Source: Alentia gelatinosa
Lineage: Eukaryota > Annelida > Polychaeta > Phyllodocida > Polynoidae
Assembly (NCBI GenBank): GCA_950022655.1
Contig: OX465581.1
Location: 29,607,300-29,671,299 of the forward strand
DNA: 64,000 nt
Direction: 5' to 3'
The notes below the pieces were generated by a model. That model was given only the letters and a program-made list of their open reading frames with translations, had not been told where the DNA came from and ran no database searches. Position 1 is the stretch's first letter, and each line of letters opens with the position of its first letter. Positions 46,575 through 55,697 of the stretch are shown piece by piece. Both the position numbers and the translations under genes were made by a program.

Positions 46575-46840
46575 ATGGCGTATATACTGTAAATACGCAC
46601 CGTTTCGCCATATAACGTAAAGATACCGTACGGAACAGTGTTCCTTACGGCAAAATACGGAACACCATCCGGTACACGTTGACTGAAATGTCAGTTGTTA
46701 GGGTAATTCAAATTATTCTTTTTATTAATTTCGGGTATATAGTAATTATACAGAACGACCTAACATGCTTTCACACCTACGAACCTTTCTACTCGACGTT
46801 TCATAGAACATGTTTGTCACGTGAGGACTGATTTTTTCTG
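46575..46840 (-). mobile_element. hairpin repeat element, copy 3
   Basis: The minus strand carries the family tail: CGTTCTGTATAATTACTATA and TACCCGAAATT, then GTTCCGTATTTTGCC-like and GCGAAACGGTGCG strings, ending near TATATACGCCATGG, in the order seen after the hairpin in copy 1 (11836-12175). The hairpin part is less clear. Non-coding. Confidence 0.5.
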
Positions 46841-47330
46841 TACGTGTGGTGCGTAAATGAGACAGTCGTACATACATAGGTTTTTATAATACATGTACAT
46901 GGTAATTAATACGGTTGAATTGTATACTGAAATTTAAATCTTTCCGCGTCAGGTATGTGTAGATCATATCATCATATATACATTCAATGTCAGCATGGGA
47001 AGAAGAATGAATTATGCTGTCTAGCGTTACTTTTTCATAATTTGACTGAATGGAAGTATATATGCCTGTCTTCGTTTAAGATAAGTAAAGGTTAGTCTAT
47101 TTGTGTGAATATGAAAAAGAACGTCTGTCACCTGCATATATGCAAAATGTGTTGAATATAAATTCGGAAACACATCATTATTTGGTACACATGGTTAACC
47201 CTAGCGCTCTGTTGATATTAAGACCAATCATACTGCATATTTATATTGATGTTGCCTGTGGCAAACAATATCCAATTGTATAATCTTTTAGACGCTCTAA
47301 GATAAGCGACCTCAATCGTTACTAATGGAT
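46841..47330. other. AT-rich stretch, no gene seen
   Basis: No recognisable feature. Confidence 0.4.
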
Positions 47331-47750
47331 CAATGAGACCATCTGGCGGTCGGGAGCAAGGCGTGCTGTAAAATAAAGGCGATATCTTCGGTATTGTAAA
47401 CCATAGCTTATAAACTGCATCATTATCATCCGTCGGCTGCTCTCTTTAGCCGACCATAATGATATCTTCCCTCAGTTTGAGAATGGGAATAATTAATTCC
47501 CCATAGCAGGTCACCAATTGGGAGTCTTTTTATGCCAATTACGAAAATGTTGTTTTGTCAAAAGTGAATTGCGAATTATTAAAGGCTCACAACAGTTTGC
47601 CATCCTGCGCAGAGACAATGCGCACTGTGTCCCATTGTTGACGTCTCATCGATTGAGCGCCACCTTGTGGGCCATGGGGGCAGTTAGAGAGGACACCTGC
47701 CGGCACAAAGTCGACACTAATACATATTCATATCCGGCTGGTTGAATATA
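47331..47750. other. GC-richer low-copy block
   Basis: Repeat-free short block with ACCATCTGGCGG near 47339 and a CTCF-like motif at 47657-47673. No coding domain. Confidence 0.3.
47657..47673 (-). promoter_or_regulatory. CTCF-like motif, minus orientation
   Basis: GCGCCACCTTGTGGGCC; on minus CCCACAAGGTGGCGC, matching most CTCF core positions. Confidence 0.35.
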
Positions 47751-48110
47751 CTTGTTATACACTTGTTGTCTATGGGTGCTACCACGCGCTAAGTAGCATT
47801 TGTTCTCACTTGGTTACATTCTATGATGCAATAGCAATTTAAAAACCAGGAAACGGCAGCATGCATACGGGTAATATCTCTTATTCATTGAGACGGATCT
47901 AAATGGTCGATTTGATGACGTTTTGCTGAATGTTTAGAAAGATATCGTTTCGCAACTTACATATTGTATCATTTGTTCACGTACATGAACATACAACAGA
48001 TATACATACTGCAATATTATATAAATCCAAGGTGTAAAATAAAATAATTTATAATTTGGAATATCATCAGCATGAAAAACATACAGTTGAAGGGACACCA
48101 AAGAACAAAG
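47751..48110. other. AT-rich stretch, no gene seen
   Basis: No recognisable feature. Confidence 0.4.
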
Positions 48111-48119
48111 TGGTTAATA

Positions 48120-48300
48120 ACTTAATTGTGGGCTGCACCCTAATAAGCTCTGTAAAGTCTGACTGAAGGTGACACCCCAGCATGCAGTCACCCACTCACG
48201 TGACAGGGTTCTAATCCCCGTCAGCTGACAGAGCTTAATGCTAATCCGGCACCCTGTGATCAATGATACCTTACCTACTTCTCTCACGATCACCAGTGAC
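48120..48300 (+). repeat. possible tRNA-derived SINE fragment
   Basis: GGTTCTAATCCCC (48208-48220) is one base from the RNA polymerase III B-box consensus GGTTCGAATCC, inside a short GC-richer tract with AGCTCTGT / ACAGAGCT as inverted strings (48148 and 48226). No cloverleaf forms and no clear A-box is present, so this is at best a decayed SINE head. Confidence 0.2.
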
Positions 48301-48481
48301 AAAACTGGAGTCCGGCCACGTCTTTTTTCTGAATGAGAAAAGGTCCGGGTTATGAATAAGGTGTGTCTTCATTCCGTGCGGTTATAATGAACAAATACAT
48401 GTAAATGCAAAGAGATGGGGTTATATCAAGACTGTATTCCTGTGGATTTATTTTCCGGTTCCCAACCCATGTTCCTCGGAT

Positions 48482-48515
48482 GTTTAAAACGAGTTCTTTA
48501 GAACGAGTTTTAAAC
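48482..48515. repeat. imperfect palindrome
   Basis: GTTTAAAAC and GTTTTAAAC bracket a TTCT/AGAA centre; 14 of 17 arm positions pair. Confidence 0.6.
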
Positions 48516-49110
48516 GTCCAACAACACGGGTGAGGTATCATAAGATTACAAACACAGGTATACTGTCTTTATATTACTATATACCTGTAAATCATAACAA
48601 TATTTAGCATAGGCAAAGGAGTCCTTTGTAATCCAATTTGGACATTAGCATGGGGAGTGCTAGCAAGGTTGAAGCAGAGATTTACACTAAGCGCAATCGC
48701 CATGAACGATCTGCTGGGAAAGTGAGCGATAGCGATGACGTCGCACAGTAACAGCAAGAACCGCAGGGCTCGACGGCGGTACTCTCCAAACTGGGTGACA
48801 GCTAATTAGGAAATATACCATCGATTTTTGACATCGTATCGATAGGTTAACGGTATAACCGACCATATACATAGGGTATATAGCACTATCTGTTATTCCT
48901 CATACTTTCTTTCTTTTTTATTGTGGAGAATATTTTATTTCCAACTTGTACAGGATATATACACACAAGTATTTTAACAGCCATAAAGAAACAGATACAT
49001 TTCTAAATGATATAGGGTTGTCATGCACTGGTAAATAATCTACCCTGTTTCTACAGATTTTCGAAATACATGTGTCACATCTCACCCATGGAATATTATT
49101 TCTTCTCCCC
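48516..49110. other. unassigned stretch, no gene seen
   Basis: No recognisable gene or repeat. Confidence 0.4.
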
Positions 49111-49379
49111 ATTTTTTTTCAATTTTTTTATTTTCATACAGGACAAAACATAACAAGACAATATGACAGACACATCAAAACAGTATTTGCAGTTAGTTCT
49201 GCCTACCCCCCAAAGGTCCACACTCCCCCCTATTGGATTGTCTCCCACAGTTGAGCTAAATACTTAAATTTATGCATGCGACCTTCCTTCATATATACAT
49301 ATTTCTCTATCTCTAATTTCCTCTTCAGTTCCACCATGAAATTATTCCTCATACTTGATATAACTCCTGCATATTCATA
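49111..49379 (-). pseudogene. LINE 3' end: ORF2 C-terminus and A-tail
   Basis: On the minus strand a frame running from the MITE at 49380 down to a TAG at 49230-49232 reads NNFMVELKRKLEIEKYVYMK, then KFKYLAQLWETIQ. This resembles the C-terminal lysine-rich segment and final Trp of L1/Tx1-like ORF2 proteins. About 90 bp of UTR follow, with a TTGTCTTGTTATGTTTTGTC string similar to the 3' UTR of the 55698 and 19466 LINEs, and then an A-rich tail (T runs on plus at 49112-49132). The upstream part is cut by the MITE insertion. Confidence 0.45.
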
Positions 49380-49611
49380 AGTGGGATTCACACGATGGGA
49401 TTCATGTACCTCACAGGGTGTTTTTCTGAGACAAATCCTGCTGAGATTCTGTACTAGAACACAATTTCTTCGTCTAAATTACAGGGTTTCATTTCCCTGA
49501 GACATGTTTCCCCCTTGTAAATATTGAAGACATTTTCCCCTAAAAATGAAGAGAATCGCATGAGATTTTGAACCCTCGGAGGTACATGAATCCCACCGTG
49601 TAAATTCCACT
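49380..49611. mobile_element. 232-bp MITE with 33-bp terminal inverted repeats
   Basis: Left arm 49380-49412 (starts AGTGGGATTCACACGATGGG) and right arm 49579-49611 pair at 30 of 33 positions. ATA flanks both ends (49377-49379 and 49612-49614), a likely 3-bp target duplication. No coding capacity. It differs from the GGCC-ended family elsewhere in the window. It lies at the 5' boundary of a LINE remnant, suggesting insertion into that LINE. Confidence 0.8.
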
Positions 49612-49924
49612 ATACTATCGAGGCTTTTTTATTCACTTTCAAGGCAACATTTACCCCAGATGGGGCGTTTTTACATGCTGTCATGGGTTGAATCTACTAT
49701 GGTAATCCAGTAGAATATCCAAAATATTAAGTGTATCATGATCTTTTATTTTTGATCAAAATAGACATTTCTCTTTGCAACAAATAAATTGAAATTTCGG
49801 AATTTCTATGGATATATGTAATTCGTTTTCGACAGCCGTGGGGAACAAGGAAGAATTATGAAGTAAAGTGAGAATACACAAGGCATCCGGAAAGTTTCAA
49901 TCCGCAGTAACAAAAAGAAAACAG

Positions 49925-50345
49925 TGGTGTCTGGCTAACAGAACGACACTAAATCTAAAAAAAACAATGACTTGTTGGTTTGGAACCAAACCATGGCTAA
50001 AAAGGATTAAATGATATGCAAATAAGTTGTAGCGGGATAACACTTCAACATTATAAGACATATAGGTATCTTATCTTCCTAATGGATTCGGTTCTGAACC
50101 TGAGCGAACATATATGAAGTCAGTCAGAAAGGTCCATATTTCCTGGCTATTGAAACTAATCAAAATAGGGAGACGTCTATCTAAGAATGTGGCGAGACCA
50201 ATTTATCTGCCAACAATCAGGTTAGTGATGTAGTATTCCTGTTTTCTTTTTGATGAAGTTAGTGAGTGTGAACTCTCAAATCTCCAATGCCTACACAATC
50301 AAGGGCTGCGTATAGTGGGACAATACAATGTTCGAGACATGGGAG
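49925..50345 (+). pseudogene. LINE RT thumb-region remnant
   Basis: From 49925 the frame reads WCLANRTTLNLKKTMTCWFG, the usual W-x(n)-N-x-L-x-LN-x-x-KT block downstream of the YADD motif. After several frame changes VSECELSNLQCLHNQGLRIV appears near 50256-50315, the LQNRxLRIV-type block of the thumb. The order and spacing fit a CR1/L2/jockey-like element. Multiple stops; inactive; both ends truncated. Confidence 0.65.
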
Positions 50346-50977
50346 GTAGATCGTCTGAATACTGTATGCAACGTAGAAAAAATAAAGCAAAAAAAGAATG
50401 AGTCAAATGTTTTGTCTAAGTTATAAACGATCAAAGGATATATGTAATATAGTATTATTCATGGGAGACCTGCCAACTCGCAGCATGAATAACAGATCTT
50501 TAAAGTCCAAAGAATATCAAGTTCAAAGTATTCACATGTGTGCACTTTTCTATGACATTTTCTGAATCGTGATTATTTCTTTATATAGATATTCGGATTT
50601 CAATTGTTGAACATAAGCTATAGCCTAACTTTAATTGCGTGAACCTGACCTGTGAAATTGCACACCCTTGTTCTGTCTCTTAAAGGCCGCAAGGCAGGTC
50701 TTACCTGTTACATTTTGTGTAATAGGAGGATATCTTGGGGATCAGACATTTTGACACACAGGTGATTGACCCTGACGATCAATATCTGCATGAATGCAAA
50801 TTTAGAAAAAGAATCGGCTTTGTGAACCTGTGATTAGAATTGTTCATCCACTAAGATCATCACTTTTTTTTCGTTTGTTTGTCCACCCCTTGTTAAAGAG
50901 TAGAATGTCTTATCATATACCTGTGCACGAATGTCTCACCCTTAATTGCCAGCTGTACGGATTTCATTCTCCTCATT
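50346..50977. other. AT-rich stretch, no gene seen
   Basis: Possibly the 3' flank of the LINE remnant; otherwise nothing recognised. Confidence 0.35.
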
Positions 50978-51002
50978 GTGCACGAACTAATAGTTCGTGC
51001 AC
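50978..51002. repeat. perfect palindrome, 12-bp arms
   Basis: GTGCACGAACTA, one A, and its exact reverse complement. A related GTGCACGAATG occurs 55 bp upstream. Confidence 0.85.
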
Positions 51003-51166
51003 TCCCTGACTTGTTTTCCAGTCGGATAGTAATGAGACACAGTGAGTGTGTCTGAATTACATCTGTTCTGAGTTGTTTTTGTTGGAAATATTCACCTCTT
51101 CGAACTCGTCGAATAAATTCGACCATAACAACCCGAAATAGATTGCATTCAGGACCATTTCATTTA

Positions 51167-51446
51167 GGCCAAGCGTCCACCTACTATGACATGGCTCCAA
51201 TATGGTCTATGATGCACCTCCCGATAAAAAATCAAAATCGCGTCGGAAGGTCACCTAATATTGGGGCAGTTGACCAGGTTTCTGCGAAAAGGCACCGAAA
51301 AAACCCTTACCCTGCATGGTGGATTGGCATGTCTAGACATATGTCTACACTGTTGCACCTTCCTGATATGTCTACGATATTTGCTTTTTGTATTGGTGCC
51401 ATATCGGTAGGTCTAAATTTCTATCACAGTTTGTGAACGCCAGGCC
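51167..51446. mobile_element. PIF/Harbinger-like MITE
   Basis: 280 bp, starting GGCCAAGCGTCCACCTACTA and ending with the complementary GGCCTGGCGTTCAC (minus strand). TTA (51164-51166) and TAA (51447-51449) flank it. Internal words CGCGTCGGAAGGTCACCTAA, TGTCTAGACATATGTCTAC and ATTTGCTTTTTGTATTGGTG align with the 12780 and 37951 copies. Non-coding and more diverged than the 37951 copy. Confidence 0.8.
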
Positions 51447-51449
51447 TAA

Positions 51450-53380
51450 TAACCATGTCTCCATATATTATGACCTAAACCTGATGTTTGTGATGTCAAA
51501 ATTATTACCTACCAGCTAGGTTCACCATGAAAACGCAATGGTATCAGTAACAATGACGTTTGTGTTGCATTGGATGTCTTTTACCTAATTATGGTCAGCA
51601 TCTAAAACATATACATGTGTATGTTTGCAATGGGAAAGGAATGACATCCCCTTTAGCAATTGGTAGAATAGGCCCCATTCAGCAATTGGTAGAATGAGCA
51701 ATGTTTCGGTGAATTAGACGATAACACTGCACGGCATTAATGAACAATCCATTAAAGGTAAAATTGGTGGTGGGGGAATTATTTACCCAACATAAAATCA
51801 CATATTACATGCAGTGTACTTCCAATATTTAAAACTGAAACTATCAAAGTTGAACCAAGAGAGTGGATAGTCATTTCAGAGGTCAATTCGAGGTTATGAA
51901 TAACTAGACGTACCAATAAGGACTACATGTACCTATTAGTAAGATTTCAACCGTTCTACACAGAATCACAGAGGTTTTCGCAGGTTAAGTGTGCATTATA
52001 CCAGGACATCAAAGGTGAATACTTCTGTCTCACCTCGATGCCTGAATAATCAGCACATATTTACCGATAGCGGCAATCTTCAACATTGAAATAACATGTG
52101 AAATGCCTCCGTCCATAACCCCACTGTGGGACTACACACATATCATCAAAATTCCAGAAACCTACGGTTTGTTCAGAATGTTCGAGTACATTGACCGTAG
52201 CCGAAGCCGCTGCAATATGCTATAAATAAGCACCTGTAGGAATAACGAGTCGCTCAGTCCAAAGGACAAACAGTTTAGGGTAGCGGAGGCCTGTATTAGG
52301 CCTCCTAACATTATGGAATACCAGGTTTCCTGCACTGGTTGACACTAACAATGATTAGCTGATTGCTGCAGGTGGCCGTCTAGGCTGTCATGGACAATGT
52401 GAAATCCTGCTTTTAGCATGTATGACAGATTGCCTTATACTGTTACTATCTATTCCCGTTTATAGCTACAGAATACATTAAACCTCCGAACAGCGATACA
52501 TCTCAACTATTTAGTAAAGCTGTGTTCTCTATTTATTTTCCTTTAGGCTGCTGAAATGAATAAAGACTACATATGTTAACACAAGGTACATGATAAATGC
52601 GAAAAGAAAACCACGTATATACCTCGATATAAGATCAAATCATTTACTTAGTAATATAAATGACTGTTCACTGTTTTGTTGTTGTTCAATTCAAATCTAA
52701 AAGCAGCGTCTATTGCAGTCAAAGGTGTTTGGTCGTGAATGGAGATCGTCAGTGATGCACACAAATAAAACAATACGTCCTAAAGTACAAGATACAAAGC
52801 AGCTAAATTCCAACAGCATTCGTCATAAAAGTAGTACTTTGACATTAGAAGAAAAGCGGCAGGGATTTTAGACGAGTGAAAAGACATTTTGGGTAAACAA
52901 ACTATTACAAGAGAACCTTGAACAGGAACTAATGTATTGTCTTTCTAGTTACATAAAAATGAACGGGACTGGGGATCCACACACTAGAGACAGGACAGCT
53001 GGATCCGTAAACATACAAATATTGACAATGCTACAGGACCGAACATATTGGACAAATTAAATTCCCAGCGATTCAGGAGGATATAATCATAGTGCTAATA
53101 TATGTATATTATATGGGGATAAGGAACATCGAACTAACAGACGTCAAGATGGAAGCTTTGTATAGCCTATATCAATTCAGATTAATGGCATGACATACCA
53201 ACAGAGGTTTATATGCACTCACGGTTCACTGTTTTAATTTATATAGATTAATTAATATGACCGTGATCGTAATGATGAAAGTCTATCTATTTGCCTTTGA
53301 ATATGCCACAGTGCGTCGGTAATACAATATTATCTGATTTTTAACATGCTTATATTCAATGGTGCTGCCACCTAGCTGAC
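51450..53380. other. AT-rich stretch, no gene seen
   Basis: Long sequence with only short frames and no recognised repeat or RNA gene. Confidence 0.45.
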
Positions 53381-54350
53381 CTCACGCCCGATAAGAACAT
53401 GTAAGCACATAACAGAGGTAGATAGGAAAAGGACTTGACACGTCCAGATGGTTTGTAACCTCACTGTAGAGATTATTGTCTTACATTCCTCTATCATAGT
53501 GAGGGGCCCTGACTTCTACGGATTGGTTTAAATGATGCAGACGGCGGGATACATTTCTTGGGTGGACCGGAGTACTCAAACTGCACCGGATCTATTGACT
53601 ATGATGACAGTCAAAAGACATTAGTGCCGACGGTGTGTTGTCTTTGGTCGCCAGCAGAGACTCTATTTTGTATCATTACCTCCTAAATAAATCACAACTA
53701 TTGATCCAAAGAAAAGGAAAACGTCGATAGGACATTCAGTCTCCGGTGAAAAACTCACAGCGAACACCGACTGCTTTCCGCGCCATCCGTCGCTGGCGTC
53801 TATCATTAAAGGTGCTTTAGGACCAATTTGAGGACAATTCTGACAAATTAAAGATTTCAATTGATCCCTGGCTAAGATCAGGATACCCTCGTTTTGGTGT
53901 CGGTTTGCTGTCAGCGGCTGCCGACTTCTCATCGTCATTTAAAAGAATCAATATCCGACAGCGGGAGAAATGAAAAAAAGACTGGGAGGAGGATAAAATA
54001 GTGTTTTCCTTTCTTTTATCTGTGCAGGGATCCCGGAGAGTTGAGACCCTTTTTCCGGCGGCAGTCTCGCTCCTAATCCGTCTTCTGTCGTTTGTTATTA
54101 AAACACTTGGCCTTCAATTAAAATATGAAACACGGCCGGTAGGGGTAGAGATTTCTCTCCGCTCTGACAATGCTCGCTACCGAAGTCAATAGACGCTGCC
54201 GAGCCGCTCCCTTTGTAGTCGGCTTCGTCGGTGGGCCACGGATTGGAGTTGCTCTCATCCCCACTAGCGGTCCGCTCACGATTTGCTCAAATAAGGCGGA
54301 AAATCTGAGATAGGACCTTTTCATTTTCTGCGGCCGACTGTGAAGGATGC

Positions 54351-54358
54351 TATAAAGG
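54351..54358 (+). promoter_or_regulatory. TATA-box-like sequence
   Basis: TATAAAGG with an initiator-like TATCAGTG 13 bp downstream and an open 188-codon frame from 54431. The TATA-to-initiator spacing is shorter than usual, so support is weak. Confidence 0.2.
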
Positions 54359-54853
54359 GGGAGTATCAGTGTCTGATTGCAGAGGCGAGCACGGGGTCGA
54401 CTCTTTGAGCGCGTGGGTTGACAGAGGCCGATGGGGCGCGCGCCCACTGTTTGGTCAAGTTTAAGGCGTCATTACGACAATCACAAGGTCAAGGTCGCCG
54501 GAAATGTCGTCTGCGCGAGGAGTGGGACGTTGATGACAAAGATGGCGGCCGGAGGGACGCCGGTGATGCGGCGGATTAGGCACAGATTGTGCCGACAAGA
54601 CAAGGAAACGACTCATCAAAGCCGGCACTTGGTCGACTCTTTATCTGGCCATTACTGCACACCGCCCCACCGATCGATGGGAGCCGGTACCCCGCCAGCC
54701 AGGCTCATTGCTGGCCCGACCGCCCAGCAACCAGCAGCTGTAGTGCGCCCTGATTGGCTTGTAATCACGGAGCATGCGCCCTCGCAGCCTCCTTTTCGCT
54801 TCTCATCAGCCATCTTTCCGCGGGCCGCAATCCGCTCTCCTCCCGCTACATTA

Positions 54854-54870
54854 GCGCCACCTCGTGGCAG
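54854..54870 (-). promoter_or_regulatory. CTCF-like motif, minus orientation
   Basis: GCGCCACCTCGTGGCAG; on minus CTGCCACGAGGTGGCGC, differing from the CTCF core mainly at one pyrimidine position. Confidence 0.4.
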
Positions 54871-55080
54871 CGTCCCACCCCCTGCCCGCCGACAACCAGC
54901 AGAGCGTGAGACGCTGCGCTGCGCCTCGCCCCCTAACGGACATGAGGGGCACCATGGCCGGCATGCCGCCCAATCTTTTACTTCTCTTTTTTTATGACGA
55001 ATGGGCCTCAGTTGGGGACCGGTCATTATTCATGGTCGGCACGGGAGAAGTTTTGCCGACTGTTTGAAGGGACCATTCGT

Positions 55081-55434
55081 TATTCGTGTTTTTAAGAAGC
55101 AATGTCATGATCAAAGATAGGATTGTGGTAATTCTGACCGCAACTAATACACATGACATGAATTTCAAAAACTGGTTGCTCCATTCGCAAATTTGTGTTT
55201 TCTTGATAAAAGTCATTTGTTTTAGCTCACACAACGAAGCTGTAAGAAAGGAATTCAACATAAACCTATAGCAGATAGTGTGTGATTCCAAAGATAATAA
55301 CACAGAGTAAAACACTCATTAAAAACGGTCGACTAAAATTGTAATAGGTGATACTGAGAATACAGGATTCACAGAAAGTAGAATACCTCAGGTACTATAC
55401 AGCCAGCTACATCGTGCAGGGTATTGTCCCATAA
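55081..55434. other. AT-rich stretch, no gene seen
   Basis: No recognisable feature. Confidence 0.4.
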
Positions 55435-55449
55435 CCCCCCCCCCCCCCC
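55435..55449. repeat. poly-C tract
   Basis: Fifteen consecutive C. Confidence 0.95.
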
Positions 55450-55697
55450 TCCAATCCTACCAGTCCTACCAAGGGAATGCACCCTAAAGCTGGAACCCCC
55501 CGCGTTCCCCCTCTTACCAGAATTCCCCAATGCGGTAAACGTCTGGATGGCCAAAGGTATTTACCTCCCCAAGAAGGAGTTTTCTTACATTGTATGTGTC
55601 TTCCTGTTCCAATAAACAAGATATAATCACCAAAGAATGCTATAAGTCGGGTGCAGGTTGTAGGGAAATAAACATAATAAAGTTCAGGAATAGCGAA

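Larger units (their letters stand above)
53381..55080. other. CpG-rich low-copy block
   Basis: Repeat-free and strongly CpG-containing at 53900-55020. Contains a TATA-like site (54351), a nuclear-receptor-type TCAAGGTCG (54488-54496), a YY1-type AAAGATGGCGGCC (54538-54550), and a minus-oriented CTCF-like site (54854). The 188-codon plus-strand frame (54431-54997) is the longest non-LINE frame, but it overlaps a 124-codon minus frame, has no domain and is Pro/Arg/Ala-rich as expected from base composition. Candidate regulatory or promoter block. Confidence 0.35.
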
